This document shows positions 17,430-25,614 of a stretch of 55,199 nt of DNA, piece after piece (position 1 is the first letter of the stretch; each line of letters opens with the position of its first letter). The position numbers were made by a program, and so were the translations under genes. Origin of the DNA: Candidatus Altimarinota bacterium (GTDB lineage: Bacteria > Patescibacteriota > Gracilibacteria > UBA4473); NCBI GenBank assembly GCA_020631075.1, contig JAHDHX010000008.1, forward strand, positions 1 through 55,199, written 5' to 3'. The notes beneath the pieces are model-generated. The model saw nothing but the letters and a program-made list of their open reading frames with translations. It ran no database searches and was not told the DNA's origin.

Positions 17430-17453
17430 CATTCTCTATTTGGTCGATATAAA
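17426..17453 (+). promoter_or_regulatory. Strong promoter of the SLH-sortase gene
   Basis: TTGACA (17426-17431), a 16-base spacer and TATAAA (17448-17453). It lies on the stop codon of the upstream gene and predicts a leader of about 117 bases. Confidence 0.8.
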
Positions 17454-17479
17454 ATACAACGGAATTGAAAGTCCTGCGA

Positions 17480-17510
17480 GTCTAAAAGATTGTAACTTTT
17501 TCACTCGACT
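17480..17510 (+). promoter_or_regulatory. Stem-loop in the SLH-sortase mRNA leader
   Basis: In the leader, GAGT-CTAAAAG can pair with CTTTTT-CACTC around an ATTGTAA loop. This is the only long, foldable leader in the window. It may stabilise the message of an abundant surface protein. Confidence 0.35.
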
Positions 17511-17576
17511 CTACGATTCCTCCCGTGTATGACTCAATCTGTCCTCAGATAACTTTTACCTCTTTACCTTGAGCAC

Positions 17577-19031
17577 ATGTCATCTAATTCTACTCCCGCG
17601 AAAGCTCAGCGATCAATGACGCTGTGGCATCTCGCACTTTTCTCGCTCGGTGCGGCACTCTTCGTGCCTATCGCGCTTAACCTTAACGCGCAAGTCACTG
17701 GTACCTACACCAATAGTTCTATCAACTTGACTGTGACCAACTCTGGCACTTCCACGAGTACTATCAACGGTACCTCTGTTACTTCTACTTCAGGCTCCAG
17801 CACCTCAGGTGGTGGCGGAGGAGGAGGTGGAGGTGGTGGTTCATACTACTCCTCTGGTTCATTCCGCCCGACAGCCACTGGCACCACGACCAGCACCACG
17901 GCTGCTAGTCAGAGCACTATCACCACAGGGTCAATGACCACTGGCGTGGTCGCAACTACTGGCTCGACCACTGGGTACGTCGCTCAACCTCAAAATTGCG
18001 GCCAAGTCCAACTGACTATCAACCCAGACAACTTGGACTACACCGACGTGTGGCCCAAAACAGGCTTTGTCCCTGGGCAATTGCGTGACGCCTACGGCGC
18101 CAACTCCATCTTCCCAGACACCAGCGCTGACCACCCATACTACCAGTCAGCTGTTGACCTTTTCTTAATGGGAGTGGTTGATGGATACAACAATGACGGT
18201 ACCATGGCGCTCAACGACTCAGTCAACCGCGCCCAAGTCGCTAAAATGATTTCTATCGCTACCGAATCTCTCATCGAGACAGGTTGTGGCTCTGAGTTCC
18301 CAGACGTACCACAAACCGCTTGGTTCAATGACTTCGTTCGTCACCTCGCCATGACTGGCACTGTGAGTGGTTTCCCCACTGGTGAATATGGCCCAGCTCA
18401 AAGCGTCAACTACGGTCAAATGTTGAAAATTGTTGCTCGAAGCTTCAACTTCTACACCGCTGCTGACGTTCAAGGTGGTGCATGGCAAACGCCTTACTAC
18501 GAGACACTCCGCCAACACAACATCATCCCCGCCGAGCTCCGTGACTCAACTGACTTCGGCCTCGTGCTGACTCGTGGCCAAGTAATGGATTTCATCGCTC
18601 GAGCCGTCCGAACCAAGTACATGATGGGTGACGTTTACCCAGCTGCAGTTGACGTAGCTATCCCAGAAGCTGGTATTTACACCACCGCTACTCCATCACT
18701 CCCGAGTGACGCGAGTGTCTGGCTCTCTGACCTCACCCACGCTGGTTCTGCCTACTACTACGACCCAGTTGACCGCACCCACGTTGTTTGGGCGCACTCT
18801 TCTGTCTGGGGCTTCGACCCAGGTCCAGGTGCAGTCTTCCAACCCCTCTTGACCACTGGTGGTGTCGGCACCACTATCGAAGTCATGGGGCAACAGTTTG
18901 AAGTTTACGACCGCATGGAGATCAGCGAGAACCAAATCGGTGACATCCGTGACGCTGGTGCTGACTTGATCCTCTTCACCTGCCGCACAGACATCACAGA
19001 ACGTGTCGTCCTCAAAGCCCGCCGTAAGTAA
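17577..19031 (+). CDS. Secreted SLH-repeat protein with C-terminal sortase domain
   Basis: A 484-residue protein. An N-terminal signal or anchor helix (15-38) is followed by a Ser/Thr/Gly-rich linker (about 40-135) with an 11-Gly run. Three SLH-like repeats follow (about 178-232, 240-290 and 300-345), each with the F-D-x...Y...A...G...G pattern. The last 125 residues look like a sortase: a VAIPEAGIYTT first strand (360-370), catalytic His407 in VVWAHSS, a PGPGAVFQPL region, Cys469 in ILFTC (family TLxTC) and Arg476 in TERVVLKA. Sortases join LPxTG-type proteins to amines. SLH repeats bind wall polymers, so this enzyme should sit in the S-layer. Third-position C is less dominant than in neighbours, as expected of a highly expressed gene. 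The sortase call rests on motifs only. Confidence 0.85.
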   Translation: MSSNSTPAKAQRSMTLWHLALFSLGAALFVPIALNLNAQVTGTYTNSSINLTVTNSGTSTSTINGTSVTSTSGSSTSGGGGGGGGGGGSYYSSGSFRPTATGTTTSTTAASQSTITTGSMTTGVVATTGSTTGYVAQPQNCGQVQLTINPDNLDYTDVWPKTGFVPGQLRDAYGANSIFPDTSADHPYYQSAVDLFLMGVVDGYNNDGTMALNDSVNRAQVAKMISIATESLIETGCGSEFPDVPQTAWFNDFVRHLAMTGTVSGFPTGEYGPAQSVNYGQMLKIVARSFNFYTAADVQGGAWQTPYYETLRQHNIIPAELRDSTDFGLVLTRGQVMDFIARAVRTKYMMGDVYPAAVDVAIPEAGIYTTATPSLPSDASVWLSDLTHAGSAYYYDPVDRTHVVWAHSSVWGFDPGPGAVFQPLLTTGGVGTTIEVMGQQFEVYDRMEISENQIGDIRDAGADLILFTCRTDITERVVLKARRK

Positions 19032-19066
19032 TTTCTAGAGATAAAATCTTCAGAGGTAAAAGAAAG

Positions 19067-19094
19067 CCGAGAGCATATTGCTCTCGGTTTTTTT
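19067..19094 (+). terminator. Terminator after the SLH-sortase gene
   Basis: CCGAGAGC (19067-19074) pairs with GCTCTCGG (19080-19087), followed by seven T. Confidence 0.93.
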
Positions 19095-19195
19095 GCAGGT
19101 GAATTTTTGACCTGCATTACGCTTCTATTGCAGCTTGCCTGTGAGGTTGTAAAGGCCATTGGCTCAGATTTATGCCCACTACTGAAGGGTTTGGT

Positions 19196-19224
19196 TTGAC
19201 AGTCTTTGCACACCGCTCTACTTT
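19196..19224 (+). promoter_or_regulatory. Promoter of rpmG
   Basis: TTGACA (19196-19201), a 17-base spacer and TACTTT (19219-19224) predict a start about 25 bases before ATG 19255. Confidence 0.55.
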
Positions 19225-19254
19225 CTGCCTGATTTTTTCTAGACCATTTTTCTT

Positions 19255-19464
19255 ATGGCCCGAGCAACCAAAAAACGCGCCTTCTTCGCCCTCTACTGCA
19301 CCGAGTGCATGGAGCAATTCGGCAAACGAGTTGAGAACTACAAGATTCTCCTCAACACCACCAACACCAACCCGAAGGAATTCACCATCCGCAAGTACTG
19401 CCCACGCTTAAACAAGCACACCCTGCACAAAGCCCGACAAATTTCACGAGCCCAAAACAAGTAA
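19255..19464 (+). CDS. rpmG: 50S ribosomal protein L33
   Basis: A 69-residue ribosomal protein bL33. It has the zinc-type CTEC pair (C15, C18), then NYKILLNTTNTNPKEFTIRKYCP and the invariant KHTLHKA end. Only three cysteines are present (C49 is the third), as in some Bacillus forms. The N terminus and tail are slightly longer than the usual 50-55 residues. It is a single gene with its own promoter. Confidence 0.93.
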   Translation: MARATKKRAFFALYCTECMEQFGKRVENYKILLNTTNTNPKEFTIRKYCPRLNKHTLHKARQISRAQNK

Positions 19465-19524
19465 ATCTCGCTTTGTAGATTTCACCGCTTCTGCGGCCCT
19501 TCCCCTCGCTCCTCATCATTGACT

Positions 19525-20793
19525 ATGCTACTATGCCACTTGATGAGGAGTTTTTTACAATCCATTACCGCCCGTGCCCAGCAGCTGCGTCATTCGCTTG
19601 ACCGTCAGCCGTCAGGGGGTGACCGCGCAAAGGTTCCCGACCCCGTAGCATCTCCCCCCTCTCTGCGCAGCCCCTCGGCGGAGTCCCCTCTGCGCCTCCG
19701 CTTCGAAGTCTCCACCAGTCAGATCTTGCACTGGTTGCTAGTCTGCGCGCTCTTTTATGTCGGTGTACAAGCCTTTGTGCTCATCCAGTCCACCGTCATC
19801 ATCACCACGATCGCCTTCTTTTTTGCCATCGCGCTCAGCCCCGCCGTCGACTGGCTTGAGCACTACCGCCTCCCTCGGCCACTGGCCATCCTGCTTCTCT
19901 ACTGCGCGTTCTTTTCGGTCATGGGGCTCATCTTCGCTATGGTAATCCCCATTTTGGCGGCGGAGCTCTACGCCATTTCGGTCGACCTGCGAGCACTGTT
20001 TGCCCAGTCTGGCTCTTCGCTTGACTTCTTGCAGCCTGTTCTCAACACCCTCGGTTTTGAGGTCACCGAGCTCCAGTCCTTGCTCACCGACCAGTTGGCA
20101 AATTTCTCCCAAGCGCTCGGCTCGGTGGCGGGCTCTACCCTCGCCATAGTCTCCGCCCTGTTTTCAGGCATCTTTAATTTTATCTACTGCCTCGCTCTGC
20201 TCTTTTTCATCTTGCTGGAGAAAGAATCCATCGCCGATTTCCTCATCAGCGTCCTCCCACTTGAGCGTCAGGGCTACTTCCTGCAAAAGTTCTCCGAAGT
20301 CCAGTCACAGATCAACGAATGGTTCAAAGGCCAGCTCATTCTGATGCTTTCGGTCGGCCTCTTTACTTTCGTGGGCATGAAGCTCCTCGAAATTTTCTTC
20401 GGCATGAAGTACGCCGCCACGATTGGCCTGGTCGCAGGGGTGATGGAGCTCTTCCCCTACATCGGTGTGATGATCACCGGCTTGCTCTCCACCCTCGTCG
20501 CGCTCAATATCTCTTGGCTCCTCACCGTGCTCGTCATTGGCTGGACAGGCCTCACCCAGTTCCTCGAAGGCAACCTGCTCGTTCCCCGCGTGATGAGCTC
20601 CGCCGTCAGCCTCTCGTCCGTTGTGGTCATCTTGGCGCTTCCCATCGGGGGCACTATCGGCCAGGCGATCGGTGGCCTACCACTCGCTATTTTAGGCATG
20701 ATCTTTGCCATCCCCGTGGCGGCAACGGTGGCCCTGTTTGTGAAGGAATACGTTCGAGACCTCCACCAGCACGACCCAGCACCTGGGCAATGA
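19525..20793 (+). CDS. AI-2E family transporter (PerM-like)
   Basis: A 422-residue integral membrane protein with about eight helices. After a basic, Pro/Ser-rich N-terminal 65 residues comes the family pattern: two helices near residues 70-115, a paired helix, a soluble stretch with LEKESIADFLISVLPLERQ, and a C-terminal block with GMKYAATIGLVAGVMELFPYIG and GWTGLTQFLEGNLLVPRVM. Substrates of most members are unknown. The start is uncertain: ATG 19525 is used, but ATG 19543 lies just after a possible -10 (TACTAT 19529-19534). Confidence 0.88.
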   Translation: MLLCHLMRSFLQSITARAQQLRHSLDRQPSGGDRAKVPDPVASPPSLRSPSAESPLRLRFEVSTSQILHWLLVCALFYVGVQAFVLIQSTVIITTIAFFFAIALSPAVDWLEHYRLPRPLAILLLYCAFFSVMGLIFAMVIPILAAELYAISVDLRALFAQSGSSLDFLQPVLNTLGFEVTELQSLLTDQLANFSQALGSVAGSTLAIVSALFSGIFNFIYCLALLFFILLEKESIADFLISVLPLERQGYFLQKFSEVQSQINEWFKGQLILMLSVGLFTFVGMKLLEIFFGMKYAATIGLVAGVMELFPYIGVMITGLLSTLVALNISWLLTVLVIGWTGLTQFLEGNLLVPRVMSSAVSLSSVVVILALPIGGTIGQAIGGLPLAILGMIFAIPVAATVALFVKEYVRDLHQHDPAPGQ

Positions 20794-20795
20794 AA

Positions 20796-21632
20796 CTAAG
20801 AAGCCCGCACGCGGGCAAAAAATATTTCTTCCCCCGCGTCACAGAAAGGCGTGACAGCCCACTCGCCGTATATGTGCTTGATTAGCGGCCACTGCTGTGG
20901 GAGGAACTCCAGCCACATCTCCCCCCAGCGCCACTGTCCACTGCGGAGCTGCTCAGCCAGACGCCGCAGGTGCCCGAGTCCATCCTCACCTGAAAATATT
21001 GCTTCTGCGGGCTCACGCGCCACGGTGGGGCTCTGGGGGAGGGTCGTCGGTACGTAAGGCAAATTTGCTATGATCACGTCCCAGTCAGGGTCACGGGGCA
21101 CCGCGGTCAGCAGGTCACTCCGCCGCCAGTCGACGTTTAGCTTTCGCCCGCGTGCGTTGTGCGCTGCCACGCGCAGGGCCGCCGCTGACCAGTCCACCCC
21201 CATCACGGTTGCGTGTGGCCACTGCTCAGCCGCCCACAGGGCCAGCACCCCGCTGCCTGTCCCTATGTCCAGCACCCGCTGGGGTGTGCGTCCAGCCCAT
21301 TGCTCCGCGATGTGTTCCACCAGCATTTCGGTTTCATCCCGCGGACACAGCACCGCTGGGGTCAGGGTTATTCGCCGCCCCCGCCATGCGGCCCACCCAC
21401 GCACATACCCCATTGGCCATCCCCATTGGCGCAGCGTCATGGCCGCTGCGTGTCGCACCACCGTGCCCCACGGCAGCACGGTGTCACCCTGCGTCAGCAG
21501 CGCGCTTCGTTCCCACCCCAGTTGCTCAGTCAGCAGCACCTCGGCGTCTATCTGCAACCCTACCCCCCAGCGTTTTTTTCCAACTTTCAGCACTTGTGTA
21601 ATGCTCCCCACCCCCTGTGTGCGCCATTGCAT
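20796..21632 (-). CDS. prmC: Peptide chain release factor N5-glutamine methyltransferase
   Basis: A 278-residue SAM-dependent methyltransferase that modifies the GGQ glutamine of release factors. The N-terminal helical domain (e.g. QIDAEVLLTEQLGWERSALL) matches PrmC. Motif I is VLDIGTGSGVLALWAA and the catalytic motif is NLPY in VIIANLPYVPT. ATG 21632 is chosen because the PrmC domain begins directly there, and because longer starts would include a hairpin that appears to terminate rpsU. A GCCCGC/GCGGGC hairpin overlaps the stop. Typical bacteria pair prmC with prfA; here it follows rpsU. Confidence 0.9.
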   Translation of the reverse strand: MQWRTQGVGSITQVLKVGKKRWGVGLQIDAEVLLTEQLGWERSALLTQGDTVLPWGTVVRHAAAMTLRQWGWPMGYVRGWAAWRGRRITLTPAVLCPRDETEMLVEHIAEQWAGRTPQRVLDIGTGSGVLALWAAEQWPHATVMGVDWSAAALRVAAHNARGRKLNVDWRRSDLLTAVPRDPDWDVIIANLPYVPTTLPQSPTVAREPAEAIFSGEDGLGHLRRLAEQLRSGQWRWGEMWLEFLPQQWPLIKHIYGEWAVTPFCDAGEEIFFARVRAS

Positions 21633-21662
21633 CCAGATGGCCCCCCCCACTAAGCACGACAA

Positions 21663-21689
21663 AACCCTCTGCACCCACCACAGAGGGTT
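21663..21689 (-). terminator. Terminator-like hairpin between rpsU and prmC
   Basis: On the minus strand, AACCCTCTG pairs perfectly with CAGAGGGTT across a 9-base loop, followed by TTGT. The poor T-run suggests partial termination, letting some transcription reach prmC. Confidence 0.55.
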
Positions 21690-21720
21690 ATCTATCAGTT
21701 TTTGCAGTGTAAACCACACT

Positions 21721-21927
21721 CTAGAGGAACGATCGTCGCTTATTGTTCGCTCGGTGGGCTTCGCGCACCACGGCGGCCGCGCGCATATCACCTTTACGGG
21801 CCTTTGGCTTGAAGTATCGCACACGGCGAAACTTCTGCATCAGCTTGAGAGATTTAATGTGTCCGTTGAACCGCTTCAGGAGCTTTTCACCAGATTCGCC
21901 GTCACGTCGGGTAGTTTTTACAGTCAT
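21721..21927 (-). CDS. rpsU: 30S ribosomal protein S21
   Basis: A 68-residue bS21. It has the family pattern GESGEKLLKRFNGHIKS then a very basic tail (FRRVRYFKPKARKGDMR...). bS21 lies near the anti-Shine-Dalgarno region of 16S rRNA. ATG 21927 begins about two bases after the predicted transcription start, so the message may be leaderless. prmC follows after a hairpin. Confidence 0.92.
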   Translation of the reverse strand: MTVKTTRRDGESGEKLLKRFNGHIKSLKLMQKFRRVRYFKPKARKGDMRAAAVVREAHRANNKRRSFL

Positions 21928-21935
21928 CGTCGGTC

Positions 21936-21963
21936 AAGCTACCCCGACCGCCCCCCCTGTCAA
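21936..21963 (-). promoter_or_regulatory. Promoter of rpsU
   Basis: On the minus strand, TTGACA (21963-21958), a 16-base G-rich spacer and TAGCTT (21941-21936). The predicted start is near 21929. Confidence 0.55.
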
Positions 21964-22155
21964 GCCATGATCAAGCTGTTTTTTGCGTTATTGGCGTGAC
22001 GAAGATTGTGGCGTACTGCCTTTCGCACTGCCTTGTCGCCTTGGTCACCGTCATTGCATCCTCGCTCTGTACAGTTTTTACCCCGTCGCTACACTCTCAC
22101 TGACCACATTCCGTCCGCAGATTCATTCATTTTGCGGCTCAGCCCCCTGCCTCCT

Positions 22156-23382
22156 ATGCACTTCCACCTCACCCAGCCTGCCCCCACCACCGCCCAGTCC
22201 GCCACCCTGCTGGCCCAGTTTGACGCCCGCGCTCAGGGCTTCGCCACCATCATCACTGACACCCCCCTCCATGACGACATCACTGCCTACGCCCAGTCTG
22301 TCGCGGGCCAGTTTGACCACATCGTCGTGCTGGGCATCGGCGGCAGTGCCCTCGGCACCCAGACCCTCCGCGACACCCTGGCTCCCACGCCCCAGTCAGG
22401 CCAGCCCACGCTTCACATCATCGACAATGTCGACCCCGACCTCATCCGCCAAGTGTCTGCTCAGCTCGACCTCGCTCGCACCTTATTTATTACTATCTCC
22501 AAGAGCGGCACCACCCCCGAAACCATGGCCTTGATGCGCTACTTTGAGGCGCAGCTCACCGCCCAGTCGCTGCCCCTCTCGCAGCACGTGGTGTATGTCA
22601 CCGACCCCGAGAAGGGCTTCCTCCGCCAGCGGGCCCTCACCGAAGGTATTCGTACCTTCCCCATACCGCCGAATGTTGGCGGCCGTTTCAGCGTGTTGAC
22701 CGCCGTGGGGCTCCTGCCCGCGACCTTGATCGGCATCGACCTCGCGCCCTTGCTGGCAGGGGCTCGCGCCATGGCTGAGTCTTTCCGTCACCCTGACCCC
22801 GAGCATAATTTCCCCCTCCAGCTCGCCACGTGGCTCCACGCGCACGCCGCCGCGGGGCGCACCAGCGTCGTGCTCATGCCCTACGTCCAGCGTTTACGCA
22901 CCTTTGGTGAGTGGCACGCCCAGCTGCTGGCGGAGTCGACTGGTAAAGTCAACGCCAGCGGGCAAGCCGTCGGGCTCACTCCGCTCAGTGCGCTGGGCGC
23001 GACCGACCAGCACAGTCAGCTCCAGCTCTACGCTCAGGGCCCAGACGACAAAGTCTACGTCTTCTTTTCCCGCACCGACACGGGGCCAGCCTTGCCCATC
23101 CCGCCCATGGCCCAAGCCCCCCAGTCGGACATCCTCCAAGGGGTTGATTTCGGCCACCTCCTTAATGTCGAAATGCGCGCCACCCTCCAGACCCTTTCAG
23201 AGATCGGCCGCCCCACCCTCCATTTAGAGTTTGAGCAGATCACCGCCTTTGAGCTCGGTCAGCTCTTCCTCCTCTTTGAGGGGGCCGTGGCCTTCCTCGG
23301 CGAGCTGATGGAGATTAACGCCTTCGACCAGCCAGGGGTCGAGCGCAGCAAGGTACTCACCCGCCAGTTTCTCTCCGCGTGA
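22156..23382 (+). CDS. pgi: Glucose-6-phosphate isomerase
   Basis: A 408-residue sugar isomerase of glycolysis. Active-site blocks are VVLGIGGSALGTQTLRD, ITISKSGTTPETMALMRYF, GGRFSVLTAVGLLPA and the C-terminal GVERSK with the catalytic lysine region. At 408 residues it is shorter than E. coli Pgi (549), like other compact bacterial forms. ATG 22156 is chosen because the upstream frame has no family similarity; the leader is C/T-rich. Its stop overlaps the GTG start of pbpC by four bases, so the two are probably translated together. Confidence 0.95.
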   Translation: MHFHLTQPAPTTAQSATLLAQFDARAQGFATIITDTPLHDDITAYAQSVAGQFDHIVVLGIGGSALGTQTLRDTLAPTPQSGQPTLHIIDNVDPDLIRQVSAQLDLARTLFITISKSGTTPETMALMRYFEAQLTAQSLPLSQHVVYVTDPEKGFLRQRALTEGIRTFPIPPNVGGRFSVLTAVGLLPATLIGIDLAPLLAGARAMAESFRHPDPEHNFPLQLATWLHAHAAAGRTSVVLMPYVQRLRTFGEWHAQLLAESTGKVNASGQAVGLTPLSALGATDQHSQLQLYAQGPDDKVYVFFSRTDTGPALPIPPMAQAPQSDILQGVDFGHLLNVEMRATLQTLSEIGRPTLHLEFEQITAFELGQLFLLFEGAVAFLGELMEINAFDQPGVERSKVLTRQFLSA

Positions 23383-25568
23383 CGCTCCCCACGCTGGCTC
23401 GGTTGCGGTCTTTCTGTCAGCGACGGCGTGGCTGGCGGCTCTGGCTGGGCCTGCTGTTGCTCCTTGGGGTGTGTTTTTGGGGCTGGGTGTTTTCGGGCCC
23501 CACTGCGCAGGGTGACGCCGCTTCTCCGCAGTGGTCTTTTTATGACCGCCACGGTCAGCTGCTCTGGGCTGACCGCCCCTATCATCAGCCCGCTACCCCC
23601 CTCCCGCCTGAGTTCTTGCCCCGCCTCATCACCCTTGAGGACCAAGATTTCTCCACCCACCACGGTGTTGATTGGTCAGCCTTGGGGCGGGCCTTGCTCG
23701 CTCGCACTCGGGGGGAGTCCGCCCAGGGTGGCTCCACCCTTACCATGCAGCTCGTGAAGCTCCAGCACCTGCAAAGCCACCCGCGTGACACCCGCTATAA
23801 GTTCCGCCAGATCGCCCTGGCCCTCTGGCACGACGCCACCCACAGCAAGAACGACATCTTCCACCACTACCTCACCCACGCCTACTTTGGTCAGGGCGCC
23901 CGCGGCCTCTATGAAGCCAGCCACCGCTACTTTTCCAAGCCCCCGCACCAGCTCACCGTGGCCGAGCAAGCCGTACTGTTTGGTGTCTTGCCCTACCCCG
24001 AAGCGTGGAACCCCATCACTGACCCCCAGCAAGCCCATGCCCGTCAACGCTGGGTGTTGGCCCAGTGGGCCGCGGCTGACCTCATCACTCCCGCCGAAGC
24101 CGAGCACCACGCCCAGACGCTCCCTCCTCTTCGTCCAGCGTCTCCCCACCCCGTGCTGGCCCCACACTTCGTGCAGTGGGTGCGACAGCAGGTCACCACC
24201 CAGCACCCGGACTTGCCCGACGGTGCGATCATCCACACCACGCTCGACGCCCAGTGGTACACCACCGCCACCAGCATCGCCCGTACTGAGCTCGCCGCCT
24301 TGTCTGAGGCTGACATACAAGAGGCCGCCATCATCGTCATCGATAATGACACCAGCGCCGTCCGCGTGATGGTCGGCGGCCTCCATTTTTTTAACCCTGA
24401 CTTTGCGGGTCACGTAAATCTCACCCTCCAGCCCCGCCAGACAGGCTCCACCCTCAAACCCTTTCTCTACGGCCTCGCGCTGGACTCTGGCCTGCACCCG
24501 GCCTTCCCGCTGGACGACTCACACACGGGGTTTACCACCCCCGAGGGCACCTACCGCCCCGCCAACTTCGACCATGAGGTCACCTACGGTCAGGTGCGCC
24601 TCCGCGAGGCCTTGGCTAACTCTTATAATGTCTCCGCCGTCAGCCTCCTGCAGCGTGTCGGAGTCGAGTCTTTCCTCCGCACCCTGCGCCAGTTTGGCTT
24701 CACCCCACCCGCAGGCCGACAGACGGGCCTCACGGCCGTGCTCGGCACCGTCGAAGCCTCCCTCCTCACTCTCACCCACGCCTACAGCACTTTGGCCCAG
24801 CGCCAGCACCAGCCGCTCCAGTCATTCACCCACATCACCGACGCCCAGGGTACGACCCTTTGGCAGGCGCCATCATCCACCTCCACCAACCTTGCTCCCA
24901 GCTCGCCTTTCAGTGCCCCCACCCACGAATGGCTCGACTTCGCCCTCAGTGACCAGCTCATCCGTTGGCGTGTCTTTGGTCAGGGCAATGTCCTCGAGCT
25001 CCCATTCACCGCCACCGCCAAGACAGGCACCAGCCAGCAATACCGTGACAACTACACTCTCGGCTCCACCCCCGCCCACACCGTGGGCGTGTGGGTCGGC
25101 CACGCGGACGGCACCCCGCTCTACACCACTTCGGGCATCGCGGGGGCAGGGCCCATCTGGCACCACCTGCTGCGCCACATCCAGCGTGACCTCCCCGACC
25201 GAGCTTTCCCCACCACTGGCACGCGGGTGCCCGTCACACTGTGTCGTCGGGCCTACGACACGCCTGACACCTGCACCGAAACCATGACCGAGCACCTCAC
25301 CGCGGCCGAGATCACTCAGCTCCCGCAAGCCGACCGCCCCCCCTTGCGCGTCACTTACCCCAGCGCGGGCGACCACTTTCACCCCCAGACAGAGCTCCTC
25401 CTGCAGTCGTCCTATGGCCGTGGGGCCGCGGTGCAGTTTTGGCTCGACGGCCAGCCGACCTCGCCCTATGTGGGCGCCCTCACCCCGGGGCCACACACCG
25501 TCGTGGCGGAGTTCGCTCAGCAACGCTCCGCCCCCCTGACCTTTTTTGTCGACGCCCCACTTCCCTGA
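23379..25568 (+). CDS. pbpC: Penicillin-binding protein 1C
   Basis: A 729-residue bifunctional peptidoglycan synthase. A basic N terminus and one membrane helix (about 21-40) are followed by a GT51 transglycosylase domain with catalytic Glu88 in TLEDQDFSTHHGVDW and the GGSTLTMQLVK block. The transpeptidase domain shows S357-T-L-K360, SYN (415-417) and KTGTSQ. The C terminus (about 640-729) is the extra beta domain found in PbpC proteins. It starts with GTG at 23379, sharing GTGA with the pgi stop. In many bacteria pbpC neighbours an alpha-2-macroglobulin gene, as here. Confidence 0.95.
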   Translation: MTLPTLARLRSFCQRRRGWRLWLGLLLLLGVCFWGWVFSGPTAQGDAASPQWSFYDRHGQLLWADRPYHQPATPLPPEFLPRLITLEDQDFSTHHGVDWSALGRALLARTRGESAQGGSTLTMQLVKLQHLQSHPRDTRYKFRQIALALWHDATHSKNDIFHHYLTHAYFGQGARGLYEASHRYFSKPPHQLTVAEQAVLFGVLPYPEAWNPITDPQQAHARQRWVLAQWAAADLITPAEAEHHAQTLPPLRPASPHPVLAPHFVQWVRQQVTTQHPDLPDGAIIHTTLDAQWYTTATSIARTELAALSEADIQEAAIIVIDNDTSAVRVMVGGLHFFNPDFAGHVNLTLQPRQTGSTLKPFLYGLALDSGLHPAFPLDDSHTGFTTPEGTYRPANFDHEVTYGQVRLREALANSYNVSAVSLLQRVGVESFLRTLRQFGFTPPAGRQTGLTAVLGTVEASLLTLTHAYSTLAQRQHQPLQSFTHITDAQGTTLWQAPSSTSTNLAPSSPFSAPTHEWLDFALSDQLIRWRVFGQGNVLELPFTATAKTGTSQQYRDNYTLGSTPAHTVGVWVGHADGTPLYTTSGIAGAGPIWHHLLRHIQRDLPDRAFPTTGTRVPVTLCRRAYDTPDTCTETMTEHLTAAEITQLPQADRPPLRVTYPSAGDHFHPQTELLLQSSYGRGAAVQFWLDGQPTSPYVGALTPGPHTVVAEFAQQRSAPLTFFVDAPLP

Positions 25569-25614
25569 TCCACCATTTTTTTGTAAATTAACCCCGAAAT
25601 TTCCCCCCATTCTC

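Noticed and set aside
21633-21824. Longer starts for PrmC, including a GTG one base after the rpsU stop
   Set aside because: The PrmC domain starts directly at ATG 21632, and the added part contains the rpsU hairpin.
10658-25568. Recoding of TGA as glycine, as in SR1/Gracilibacteria
   Set aside because: Several genes end cleanly at TGA (11554, 17429, 20793, 25568), and no conserved domain needs read-through.
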